DNA of 39,255 nt, from positions 1 through 39,255 of the forward strand of contig JANYLH010000053.1 of the NCBI GenBank assembly GCA_025357915.1. The letters run 5' to 3'. Source of the stretch: Gammaproteobacteria bacterium. GTDB taxonomy: Bacteria > Pseudomonadota > Gammaproteobacteria > Steroidobacterales > Steroidobacteraceae. How positions within the stretch are numbered: position 1 is the first letter of the stretch; every line of letters begins with the position of its first letter. Of this stretch, positions 17,809 to 27,350 are shown piece by piece. Position numbers and translations under genes: made by a program. Under the pieces are notes generated by a model. It searched no databases and was not told the DNA's origin. It saw nothing but the letters and a program-made list of their open reading frames with translations.

Positions 17809-18525
17809 GTGTTTGGACGGTTCCTGGAAGTCAGCCTCAACACCGACGACATCACCGCCTCGGTCCAGTTCTATGAACAGCTCGGCTTCGCACAGCTCAC
17901 GACCGGCGATACCTGGCCGCACCCCTACGGCGTGCTCAGTGACGGCCGGCTGAACCTCGGCCTCCATCAGCGACGCGGCACGGCCCCGCTGCTGAGCTTC
18001 GTGCGCCCGGAACTCGCGAGCCACGTACACGAGCTGCGCGCGGCCGGCTTCGAGCCGCACTACACGCGCCTGGGCGACAGCGATTTTCACGAACTGCAGC
18101 TGCACGACCCGGCGGGCCAGGGCATCGCCCTGCTCGAGGCGCGTACCTTCTCGCCCGCGCGCCACGGCCAGCCCACTTCGCGGTGTGGCTGGTTCAGCAG
18201 CTACAGCACGCCGACGCTGGATGCCGAGACGGTGCAGGCCTTCTGGGAGCATGCCGGCTTCGTGGCGCTGGAAGCGCCGGACGACCCGCTCATGCAGGTT
18301 GCACTCACCAGCGATACGCTCACGCTCACGCTGCATCGGCCGCGGGCCGTCGAGGCGCCGCTGCTGGTGTTCACGGACCCGCAGATGCCTGCGCGCCTCG
18401 AGCAGCTCGCAACGCTCGGCATCCATGGCAGCAGCGAGCTGCCGCGCGGCCTGGACCGGCGCCTCAATGCCCTGCTCGAGGCGCCGGAAGGCACGCTGTT
18501 GCTGCTGCTGAGTGCGGATTCCTGA
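17809..18525 (+). CDS. Glyoxalase/bleomycin-resistance (VOC) family protein, tandem-domain
   Basis: 238 residues from a GTG at 17809, two bases after the ferrochelatase stop. Two VOC-like halves are visible: the first opens with 'FLEVSLNTDDITASVQFYEQLGF' and ends 'LHDPAGQGIALLEA'; the second starts near residue 125 ('CGWFSSYSTPTLDAETVQAFWEHAGF') and is more degenerate. VOC proteins use paired beta-alpha-beta-beta-beta units, often with a metal, for isomerases, dioxygenases or resistance proteins. The specific reaction cannot be read from the sequence. Translation is probably coupled to hemH. Confidence 0.75.
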   Translation: MFGRFLEVSLNTDDITASVQFYEQLGFAQLTTGDTWPHPYGVLSDGRLNLGLHQRRGTAPLLSFVRPELASHVHELRAAGFEPHYTRLGDSDFHELQLHDPAGQGIALLEARTFSPARHGQPTSRCGWFSSYSTPTLDAETVQAFWEHAGFVALEAPDDPLMQVALTSDTLTLTLHRPRAVEAPLLVFTDPQMPARLEQLATLGIHGSSELPRGLDRRLNALLEAPEGTLLLLLSADS

Positions 18526-18546
18526 AGCGCCCACCGGCTGATCCGC

Positions 18547-19794
18547 ATGCAGATGAGCCAACTGATCTCGATTGCCGTCGCCAGCGGCGTCGGCCTGCTG
18601 GTTGGGATCGATCGCGAACGGCGCAAGGGAGTCGGGCCCGGACGACGGGCTGCCGGGGTGCGCACCTTCCTGATCGTCGCTTTGCTCGGTGTGCTCAGCG
18701 CGCTGACTGGCGCGCCGGTGATGCCGGTCGCCATGGCATTGGCCGTCGCCGCGCTGGCCGTGAGCGCCTACCGCCGCCACCGATCCGGCGACCCTGGCAT
18801 GACCACCGAGGTCGCGCTGCTTGCAACCTTTCTGCTCGGCGTGCTCAGCAGCAGTGCGCCGGCGCTGGCAGCCGCCATCGGCGCACTGCTGGCGATTGCC
18901 CTGACGCTGCGCGAACCGCTGCACCGGTTGGTGCGCCAGCAGCTCAGCGAACAGGAAGTCCACGACGGACTGTTGCTGGCCGCCTGCGCACTGGTGGTGC
19001 TGCCATTGATGCCCGACCGCGCGCTCGACCCCTTTGGCGCCTTCAATCCGCGCCTGGTGTGGAGATTCACCGTACTGGTGATGGCGATCAACGCGCTCGG
19101 CTATCTGGCGTTGCGCGTCTATGGCCCCGGCCGGGGCCTGCCGCTGGCGGGGCTGGCCGCGGGATTCATCTCCAGTTCCGCCGCACATGCCGCGATGGGT
19201 GCGCGTGCGCGCGCCGAGCCCGGGCTGCGCGGCGTCGCACTGGCCGGCGCGTCCTGGTCGTCCGTGGCCACTTTCGTGCAGCTCGTGCTGGTGCTGGCGG
19301 TTGTGAGTCCATCCCTGCTGCGGGAGCTGATCTGGCCGCTGTTGGCAGCGCTGGCGATCTGCGCAACTGTCGCGCTGCTCCTGAGCGCCGGCAGCAGGCC
19401 GGTGCCGGCGGACCGTCCGCAAGTTCCGCGGCGTGCGTTCCGCCTGCATGAAGCGCTGCTGATAGGCGGCACTATCGCCCTCGTGCTGCTCGCGACCGCG
19501 GCCGCTTCCAGGTGGCTGGGCCCCCGCTATGCCGTGGCGACGGTGGCGCTCGGCGGTTTCGCCGATGTGCATTCCGCGACCGCCTCGGCCGGCGTGCAGT
19601 TCAATGCACGGGCGTTCCCGGCGGAGCGCGCTGCGCTGGCGGTGCTGCTGGCGACAGTCGCCAACGCAGCGACCAAACTGGCGCTCGCCTGGCGCGGCGG
19701 CGGCGCGGGGTTTGCGCTGCGTCTCACGCCGGGACTGCTGCTGGCCATTGCGGGTGGTGCGATCACCTGGCTGCTGATCAACCACGCCGGGTAG
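18547..19794 (+). CDS. MgtC/SapB family membrane protein with DUF4010-like C-terminal half
   Basis: 415 residues with about 10-12 hydrophobic segments. The N-terminal part has the MgtC/SapB signature 'GVGLLVGIDRERRKG' and 'AAGVRTFLIVALLGVLSA', and the remainder resembles the DUF4010 domain commonly fused to it ('GLAAGFISSSAAHAAMGARAR', 'LGGFADVHSATAS'). These are inner-membrane proteins of uncertain transport or regulatory function. Two ATGs (18547 and 18553) are possible starts. It is the last gene of the operon that begins with the thiolase and converges on the YceI-like gene, with 18 bp between stops. Confidence 0.82.
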   Translation: MQMSQLISIAVASGVGLLVGIDRERRKGVGPGRRAAGVRTFLIVALLGVLSALTGAPVMPVAMALAVAALAVSAYRRHRSGDPGMTTEVALLATFLLGVLSSSAPALAAAIGALLAIALTLREPLHRLVRQQLSEQEVHDGLLLAACALVVLPLMPDRALDPFGAFNPRLVWRFTVLVMAINALGYLALRVYGPGRGLPLAGLAAGFISSSAAHAAMGARARAEPGLRGVALAGASWSSVATFVQLVLVLAVVSPSLLRELIWPLLAALAICATVALLLSAGSRPVPADRPQVPRRAFRLHEALLIGGTIALVLLATAAASRWLGPRYAVATVALGGFADVHSATASAGVQFNARAFPAERAALAVLLATVANAATKLALAWRGGGAGFALRLTPGLLLAIAGGAITWLLINHAG

Positions 19795-19812
19795 CAGCGG
19801 CCTCGCCCGCCG

Positions 19813-20514
19813 CTAGGGTTCGCGCGCCACCAGCTGGAAACGCGCGTGAATTTCATCTGCGACACGCAGCGCACCGAACAGCAGGCTATAGGGTTCGAGT
19901 CCCAGCTCGCTCTGCCGGAGCGTGAATTCACCGTTGGCCTGCAGCAGCTTGCCGGAGCGCTGCCATTGCACCGGCACCTTCAGACGCGATTCGTGATCGC
20001 GGAGCGTGACCGCCAGTTCCAGGGACAATCCGCCCGGCGTCATTGTCAACTGCCGGCAACGAATCCGCAGCAGCGGAAAGTGCGCGGCATCGAGCTGGCG
20101 GTCACCGAGCATGTGATCGCGCGTGCCATCGCGCGCAGCAGCATCGAGCGGTTCGGAAAATTCGCCGCCAGCCGCGGTGCGCTCCTGCGGATCGTCAACG
20201 ACGAACGCGGCGACTGGCAGTTGCAGGTCGCAGCTGGAGCGCTCGGTCTGCGGATGCACCCAGACGCTGCCCTGCAGGCCGCGCGCGCTGATCACGTGGT
20301 TGTGGCCCAGGTGGGCCAGCGGACCGTCGGCGTGCAGCTGCAACCACAGTGACGACGCGCTGGCGTCGACTTGAAAAAGCGTGGCGCCCGCGGGGCCGCC
20401 GGAAGCCGCAACCTGGACGCGAGTCGCGGGCGGCGGGCGGCACGCGCCCAACCACAGGGATACTGCGACCGCCACCGCCACCAGCGGAAGACGGGCGAGC
20501 GTCCAGCATTTCAC
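19813..20514 (-). CDS. YceI-like lipoprotein
   Basis: 233 residues from a GTG at 20514, preceded by CAGGT six bases upstream. The N-terminus is a lipoprotein signal peptide ending in 'WLGAC'. The mature part matches the YceI lipocalin-like fold: 'FQVDASASSLWLQLHADGPLAHLGHNHVISA', 'TRDHMLGDRQLDAAHFPLLRI', 'VTLRDHESRLKVPVQWQR', and 'FTLRQSELGLEPYSLLFGALRVADEIHARFQL'. Family members bind long isoprenoid or lipid molecules in the periplasm. The upstream frame extension (starting 20583) is out of place because it precedes the signal peptide. A TATAAT box lies just upstream on the same strand. Confidence 0.85.
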   Translation of the reverse strand: MKCWTLARLPLVAVAVAVSLWLGACRPPPATRVQVAASGGPAGATLFQVDASASSLWLQLHADGPLAHLGHNHVISARGLQGSVWVHPQTERSSCDLQLPVAAFVVDDPQERTAAGGEFSEPLDAAARDGTRDHMLGDRQLDAAHFPLLRIRCRQLTMTPGGLSLELAVTLRDHESRLKVPVQWQRSGKLLQANGEFTLRQSELGLEPYSLLFGALRVADEIHARFQLVAREP

Positions 20515-20557
20515 GGTGCACCTGCCTGCAAGAAACGGACTCCTCGGGAGCCTGCGC

Positions 20558-20563
20558 ATTATA
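20558..20563 (-). promoter_or_regulatory. -10 box of the YceI-like gene
   Basis: A perfect TATAAT on the minus strand, about 44 bases upstream of the GTG start. No good TTGACA lies 16-18 bases further up (the best position reads CACGTG), so this is either an activator-dependent sigma-70 promoter or a chance match in high-GC DNA. Confidence 0.4.
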
Positions 20564-20713
20564 CGGTTGGTCACTGTTGCCACGTGCCTGGTTCATGCAC
20601 GCGGGACGCATCAGATTTCCTGATCCGTGACTCAGGCTTTGTGTTTGCTGGTCGGTGGCGATCCGCCCAGACTTGCGGGCAGCGAATGTAACCCTTTGCG
20701 ACGGAGTACCCAC

Positions 20714-20869
20714 ATGAAAGTCCATCGATTGCTGATCGCGCTGGCCGCGGTCCTCATCACCGCCGGACAGGCACTGATATTTGCCGTGGATACGGCATCC
20801 ACTGCGCATGTCGCCGCGCCACCGGAAGCCTCGGTTGCGCTCCATGCCACGCCCCGGAGGCTGGTATGA
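20714..20869 (+). CDS. Small exported or membrane protein, unknown (51 aa)
   Basis: A 51-residue frame with GGAG upstream of its ATG ('GACGGAGTACCCAC'). It begins 'MKVHRLLIALAAVLITAGQALIFAVDTAS', a basic start plus about 20 hydrophobic residues, so it is a signal peptide or a single TM anchor, followed by a short Ala/Pro-rich tail. Its stop overlaps the start of the next small gene (ATGA), which has its own GGAGG inside this gene's end; this arrangement argues that both are real. I do not recognise the family. Confidence 0.55.
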   Translation: MKVHRLLIALAAVLITAGQALIFAVDTASTAHVAAPPEASVALHATPRRLV

Positions 20870-21054
20870 AGGACCTGCGCCTGGCTGAAATCCTGCCCGC
20901 GTTCATTGCGGCACGCGCCTGGGCGCCCTGGGCGGTGGCCCCGAGGAACACCGAAGAACGGCGCGCGCTGCAACGCCGGGTCGCAGCCGCGCGCTTCGGT
21001 GGCGGCAACCACCCTGCGCGGGCCGGACGCCGACTGTTCGACGACGTGCAGTAA
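20866..21054 (+). CDS. Small hypothetical protein, unknown (62 aa)
   Basis: 62 residues, starting at an ATG that overlaps the stop of the preceding small gene by four bases and is preceded by GGAGG at five-base spacing. The protein is basic and rich in Ala and Arg ('ERRALQRRVAAARFGGGNHPARAGRRLF'), with a mildly hydrophobic first half containing two Trp. No signal peptide or known motif is seen. It could be an accessory partner of the preceding small protein. Confidence 0.5.
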   Translation: MKDLRLAEILPAFIAARAWAPWAVAPRNTEERRALQRRVAAARFGGGNHPARAGRRLFDDVQ

Positions 21055-21097
21055 GTGCTTCGCGGTGGAGGCAAGTGCGCAACCACGCGCCGGCAGG

Positions 21098-21845
21098 TTA
21101 CGCTGCCGTGCGGGGCGGTCGCCTGGCAGCCTCGATCAAGGTATTGGCGAGCAGATCGATATCACGGTCACCACTGAGGCCGTTGGTGATGCAGGCACGG
21201 ACCACGGGCTCATCCAAAACCGTCGGTTGGCACGAGGCGAACCGCGTCGCGCCCGACACCGGCCTGGTGCGCAATCTTGAGCCACGCCAGATGGCTGTCT
21301 CGCGACGCATAGAATGAGGGAGGCCGCGCATAGGCGCGCACGCCGCGTGCGCCAAAGTGCGGATTCTGCTCCGTAAGTGCGCATAGCAGCGCTGTGTAAT
21401 TTGCTTCGCTGCCTCCAACCGTAAAATGGCCTCCGGACGCCTGGGGCAGGCAGAGCCGAGCTGCCACGTTCGCGACGGTGTGACTCTCAATTTCCACCGC
21501 AGCCGGCGCGTGCGACCAGACCGCGAGTTGCGGGTTGAAGGCAGCGACTATGCGGTCGGCTACCTCGGACGCCGTCGATGGTCGTGGATTGAACAGGCCA
21601 AAATAGCGCGGGTGGGTCGTATGTGTCATTCCGGATTGCAGCCCATCCAGGACCCAGGCGACGACCCCGTCTATGTCCCTGCAGTTCGCAAAGTCAATGT
21701 TCGCGAGTTGCCGACGAAACTTCGCGACATCGAATTCCGGGACGACCAGCCCCGCCGCGGACTGGCTCAGCGATGCTTCCAGGCGTAGCGAAACGCTCGC
21801 GTCAAGCCGGCGTCGCTCGGGGCCTTCGAGGAACAATTGCCTCAT
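21098..21845 (-). pseudogene. Remnant of a PLP-dependent decarboxylase (aspartate aminotransferase fold), internally deleted
   Basis: From the ATG at 21845 (GGAGA seven bases upstream) about 210 residues match the N-terminal part of group II PLP decarboxylases: 'THPRYFGLFNPRPS', 'AAFNPQLAVWSHAPAAVEIE', 'GGHFTVGGSEANYTALL', 'PPSFYASRDSHLAWLKIA', ending 'VRLVPTDGFG' and a stop near 21210. In another frame, right at that point, the sequence resumes with what looks like the extreme C-terminus of such enzymes ('DEPVVRACITNGLSGDRDIDLLANTLIEA', stop at 21098). About 200 residues are missing, including the segment that holds the PLP-binding Lys, so the product cannot be active. It lies 22 bp downstream of the DUF1203 gene. 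Confidence 0.8.
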
Positions 21846-21867
21846 CGATAGTCTCCATGGGGACCGC

Positions 21868-22344
21868 TCAAGCCACGGCGGCGCGAACCGCACGCGCTGC
21901 GTAGCAACCAGGCCGGGCGTTGTGCAGATGCAGGAAATCCACCCGCGCATCGTCGAGATAGCGGCTGATGAGCGGCGCGGCGTCTGCGCCGTCAGTGACC
22001 TCGGCGTCCACCATCATGCCGAAGGCGTCAAAGGCGCGGACCGACATCAGCCTCGAACTGATGACTTCGGGAACCTCGTTGACCGCCGGCAGGTATTCGG
22101 CGGCGCCCTCGCGCACGTAGATGGCGTGGCTCGAACGATACGGGCCCGCCACGGGCAGGTGCTCGTGGTTCAACAGCAGCAGCGACTCGCCGGGATCTGC
22201 GTCCCGCAGGCTGACGCGGCACGGGAACCCCGGCCGGCGGTCAGCCACACGGCGCAATGCGCCGCGGGCGGCCAGTTCCTGATCCGACAGTCCGAACAGC
22301 GGCGCGAAGCGCGCTTGAGGCAAGGCGACGATTCTGAAATCCAC
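21868..22344 (-). CDS. DUF1203 domain protein
   Basis: 158 residues from a GTG at 22344 with AGGAG six bases upstream; the frame extends further but without a start signal. The sequence 'DFRIVALPQARFAPLFGLSDQELAARGALRRVAD' and 'PGFPCRVSLRDADPGESLLLLNHEHLPVAGPYRSSHAIYVRE' is typical of DUF1203, a single-domain cytoplasmic family without an assigned function; the C-terminus has 'ARVDFLHLHNARPGCYAARA' with a conserved Cys. It is divergent from the MarR-GNAT gene across a 163-bp gap and probably co-transcribed with the decarboxylase remnant. Confidence 0.8.
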   Translation of the reverse strand: MDFRIVALPQARFAPLFGLSDQELAARGALRRVADRRPGFPCRVSLRDADPGESLLLLNHEHLPVAGPYRSSHAIYVREGAAEYLPAVNEVPEVISSRLMSVRAFDAFGMMVDAEVTDGADAAPLISRYLDDARVDFLHLHNARPGCYAARAVRAAVA

Positions 22345-22466
22345 GGCTCGCTCCTGGTCAATTGCCAGTGCCCAGTCTGGCCGCAGCCCCGGAAGCAGCG
22401 CACCCCGCTTCTTGCCGGGCAATTCCCGGCTCCCGACCGGCCGCCACGGGGCGCGGCTTGATATTG

Positions 22467-22478
22467 GTAAGCACTTAC
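22467..22478. promoter_or_regulatory. Inverted repeat, candidate MarR-type operator
   Basis: GTAAG-CA-CTTAC lies about 30 bases before the MarR-GNAT start, between it and the divergent DUF1203 gene. It is flanked by a direct repeat of GATATT on both sides. Size and position suit binding of a dimeric MarR protein controlling its own gene and possibly the divergent one; this is inference. Confidence 0.4.
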
Positions 22479-22507
22479 GGATATTCTTTCGAGCGGAGGC
22501 GATGCTC

Positions 22508-23467
22508 ATGACGGGTCTGCACGAATACGGAACGCTGCTGCTGGGCACACGGATGCGCAAGGTCGCCGAGACCATGTATGCGGGCGTCGACGAAGTGTAT
22601 CGCGGCCAGGGGGTCAAACTGCCGTCGCGCTGTTTTCCGATCCTGTTCCTGCTGCGGGACCACGGGCGCCTGGGGATCTCGGAGCTGGCCAGGCTGCTGG
22701 GCCAGAGCCACCCGGCCGTGAGCCAGATGAGCCGCAAGCTCCTCGAGCACGGTGTGGTGCGCGAAGGGCCCGACCCGCAGGATGACCGGCGCCGTCTGCT
22801 GAGCCTGTCGCAACGCGGAGTGAATCTCATGGCGCGGCTCGAGCCGGTCTGGCAGGCAATCGTGCAGGCGCTGGGCGAGCTCGAGGCCACCCACCCGCTG
22901 TCCGCGCCGCTGACCGCCATCGACGCTGCGCTCGAGGGACGGAGTTTCGCCGCGCGCATCCGCTCGCACCTCGCCGCCGAGCGCGAGGTCGAGATCCTGC
23001 CGTTCAGCCGCCGCTACGCGGCGGATTTCAAGCGCCTGAATTTCGAATGGCTGGAGCGATTCTTCCGCGTCGAGCCTATCGATGAGCAAATCCTGTCGAG
23101 ACCGAAGGACATCATCCGCGATGGCGGCGCCATCCTGCTCGCGCGCCGCGGCCGCGAGATCGTTGGCACCTGCGCGCTGATCAACAACGGCGACGGCCGC
23201 TACGAATTCACCAAGATGGCGGTCACCGCGAATTGCCAGGGGCTCGGCATCGGGCGCAAGCTGCTGGACGCGGGCATCGATGCGTACACGGCGCTCAAGG
23301 GCCGGCAACTGTTCCTTGAGACCAACAGCGTGCTCAAGCCGGCCATCAAACTGTACGAATCCGCGGGCTTCGTGCATGCGTCCCGCCCGCATGCTTCCGG
23401 CTACGAGCGCTCCAACGTCTACATGGTGTATCGGAAAGCGAAGGGAGCAGGTCATGCCGGGAATTGA
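22508..23467 (+). CDS. MarR-family regulator fused to GNAT acetyltransferase
   Basis: 319 residues from the ATG at 22508; GGAGG is eight bases upstream of it, while the earlier ATG at 22502 would be only two bases away. Residues about 1-140 form a MarR winged-helix domain ('LGISELARLLGQSHPAVSQMSRKLLEHGVVREGPDPQDDRRRLLSLSQRG'). Residues about 160-315 form a GNAT domain with acetyl-CoA loop 'NCQGLGIGRKLLDAG' and 'LKPAIKLYESAGF'. Such MarR-GNAT fusions occur in many proteobacteria; the acetyl acceptor is generally unknown. It overlaps the next gene by 14 bp. Confidence 0.88.
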   Translation: MTGLHEYGTLLLGTRMRKVAETMYAGVDEVYRGQGVKLPSRCFPILFLLRDHGRLGISELARLLGQSHPAVSQMSRKLLEHGVVREGPDPQDDRRRLLSLSQRGVNLMARLEPVWQAIVQALGELEATHPLSAPLTAIDAALEGRSFAARIRSHLAAEREVEILPFSRRYAADFKRLNFEWLERFFRVEPIDEQILSRPKDIIRDGGAILLARRGREIVGTCALINNGDGRYEFTKMAVTANCQGLGIGRKLLDAGIDAYTALKGRQLFLETNSVLKPAIKLYESAGFVHASRPHASGYERSNVYMVYRKAKGAGHAGN

Positions 23468-23936
23468 AAATCGGTTGCGCGCACTTGGACTCACCCTGCC
23501 GCCGCCGGCCCGGCCGCCTGCCGGAGTGGTCCTGCCGTTCCAGTTCGTGCGCATCGTTGGCCAGCGCGCCCTGATCTCCGGCCACGGGCCGCAGGCCCCC
23601 GACGGGTCATTCGCGGCGCCACTGGGCAAGGTCGGCCGCGAGGTCTCGCCCGAGCAGGGATACGCTGCTGCCCGCCTGACCGCGCTGTCGATACTCGGGA
23701 GCCTCAAGCGCGCGCTCGGCGATCTCGACCGCGTCACGGCGTGGACGCGCCTGTTCGGCATGGTGAATTCAGCGCCGGGGTTTCGCAATCAGCCGAGTGT
23801 CGTCAACGGTTGCTCGGATCTGATCCTCGAACTCTACGGCCCTGTCGTCGGCGCACACAGCCGCAGCGCAGTGGGCATGGCGGAACTGCCTTTCGACATC
23901 CCGGTCGAGATCGAAGGCGAAGTGGAGTTCAGGTAG
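23454..23936 (+). CDS. Rid-family protein (long form)
   Basis: 160 residues; ATG at 23454 within the end of the MarR-GNAT gene, with GGGAG upstream. It matches the longer YjgF/Rid subgroup: 'ENRLRALGLTLPPPARP', 'ALISGHGPQAPDGS', 'GYAAARLTALSILGSLKRALGDLDRV', 'NGCSDLILELYG', and 'HSRSAVGMAELPFDIPVEIEGEVEF'. Unlike the other Rid protein in this window it keeps an Arg at the position corresponding to E. coli Arg105 ('SRSA'). Linked to a regulator and an amino-acid exporter, it could act in amino-acid stress, but that is inference. Confidence 0.85.
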   Translation: MPGIENRLRALGLTLPPPARPPAGVVLPFQFVRIVGQRALISGHGPQAPDGSFAAPLGKVGREVSPEQGYAAARLTALSILGSLKRALGDLDRVTAWTRLFGMVNSAPGFRNQPSVVNGCSDLILELYGPVVGAHSRSAVGMAELPFDIPVEIEGEVEFR

Positions 23937-23967
23937 CGGGCACCATTGCCAACCAGCGGGGGGTCAC

Positions 23968-24597
23968 ATGTCAGGCATCCACGGTTACTGGCTGTTCGTG
24001 TTCGCCGGCATCCTGCTGAATCTCACGCCTGGGCAGGACACCGTGTTCATCATCGGCAGGAGCCTGACCGGCGGCCAGCGTTCGGGAGTCGCAGCGGCCT
24101 GCGGGATTTCGGTCGGCAGTATTTTCCACACGCTCATGGCCGCACTGGGGCTGTCGGCAATACTGGCGACATCGGCGTTGGCATTCACGATCGTCAAGTT
24201 CATCGGCGCCGCCTACCTGATTTACCTGGGCGCGAAACTCCTGTTCGCCAGGGCCCACTCCGTCACGAACGCCGCGCCTGCCCCGGTATCAACCGCACCG
24301 CGGGCGGCTTTCCTGCAGGGCATCCTCACGAACATCCTGAATCCCAAGGTGGCGCTGTTCTTCCTGGCTTTTCTGCCGCAGTTCATTGAACCCACGAGCG
24401 GCGCCAAGACGCTGGCTTTCCTCGCTCTGGGAGCGACATTTATTACGACGGGATTGATCTGGTGCCTGGTTATCGCGTTCGCCGCGGCAAGGCTCCAGGC
24501 GTTTTTCGTGCGCAATCCCAACGTGCGCACCTTGATCGACCGCACCGTGGGCGGACTGTTCCTAGCCCTCGGCGCACGCCTGGCCTGGTCACGATAG
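23968..24597 (+). CDS. LysE/RhtB family amino-acid exporter
   Basis: 209 residues with about six hydrophobic segments. The first helix is followed by 'LNLTPGQDTVFIIGRSL', the family signature, then 'GVAAACGISVGSIFHTLMAALGLSAIL', 'FIGAAYLIYLGAKLLF' and 'GILTNILNPKVALFFLAFLPQF', all typical of the LysE superfamily. These inner-membrane proteins export basic or neutral amino acids or homoserine lactone-like compounds; the substrate cannot be assigned. It begins 31 bp after the Rid gene, with a GGGG-rich ribosome site, and is likely co-transcribed with it. Confidence 0.9.
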   Translation: MSGIHGYWLFVFAGILLNLTPGQDTVFIIGRSLTGGQRSGVAAACGISVGSIFHTLMAALGLSAILATSALAFTIVKFIGAAYLIYLGAKLLFARAHSVTNAAPAPVSTAPRAAFLQGILTNILNPKVALFFLAFLPQFIEPTSGAKTLAFLALGATFITTGLIWCLVIAFAAARLQAFFVRNPNVRTLIDRTVGGLFLALGARLAWSR

Positions 24598-24628
24598 TCG
24601 GCGCGGCCGGTTGCGACGCGCCTCGACG

Positions 24629-26830
<2,202 letters not shown>

Positions 26831-26984
26831 GGCGCACCTGCTCGGTGGATCTGCCCAGGAGGCCCTCAGGATAGCGCAACGCCGGGTGCCGCCATACGTA
26901 CTGTTACTGGGCCGCGCCGGGCGCGGTCCGGTACAATTGCCCCACATCGATCATCTGACAGACCTGCTGACGGAGTAATGAACC

Positions 26985-27338
26985 ATGAAAGACCTGCTGT
27001 CGCGCCGCGATGCGCTCAAGACCCTGGCCCTCGGTGCGGGCACGTTGCTGGTAGCGCGCACCGCCGGCGCCGGCGCCGAGGCGGCCAAGCCCGCCGCCGC
27101 TGCCGGAGCGCTGCCACATGTGGCGGCGACCGACCCGGTCGCCATGGCACTCTCCTATGTCGAGAGCGCCAAGGGCGTGGACGCGAAGAAATTCCCGACC
27201 TTCAAGCCGGAACAGAAGTGCGGCAATTGCCTGCAGAGCAAGGGCAAGGAAGGCGAGGCCTGGGTGCCCTGCAACCTGTTTCCCGGGAAGCTCGTCAACG
27301 CCCAGGGCTGGTGCAAGGCCTACGTCAAGAAGCCCTGA
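26985..27338 (+). CDS. High-potential iron-sulfur protein (HiPIP)
   Basis: 117 residues. The N-terminus is a Tat signal ('SRRDALKTLALGAGTLLVA', twin arginine at 7-8), as required for a protein folded with its cluster before export. The mature domain has four Cys at 79, 82, 96 and 110 (C-x2-C, then 'PCNLFPGKLV' and 'GWC') that bind one [4Fe-4S] cluster. HiPIPs carry electrons in the periplasm, for example from the bc1 complex to terminal oxidases or reaction centres. A CGGAG lies upstream of the ATG. It is divergent from acs and converges on the exonuclease gene 12 bp away. Confidence 0.93.
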   Translation: MKDLLSRRDALKTLALGAGTLLVARTAGAGAEAAKPAAAAGALPHVAATDPVAMALSYVESAKGVDAKKFPTFKPEQKCGNCLQSKGKEGEAWVPCNLFPGKLVNAQGWCKAYVKKP

Positions 27339-27350
27339 ACGGGCCCGACC

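Noticed and set aside
17803-19785. 660-residue minus-strand reading frame
   Set aside because: Antisense to the VOC and MgtC/DUF4010 genes, Gln/Arg/His-rich, without family features.
20688-20713. GTAACC box before the small gene pair as an ECF -35 element
   Set aside because: With a 16-base spacer the -10 would read CCAC and abut the ATG; it does not match a known ECF promoter and leaves no room for a start site.
26909-26937. Hairpin (GGGCCGCG / CGCGGTCC) and TACAAT upstream of the HiPIP gene as a promoter
   Set aside because: The stem has a G-U pair and the TACAAT lacks a -35 at proper distance (TTACTG is 22 bases away); too weak to annotate.
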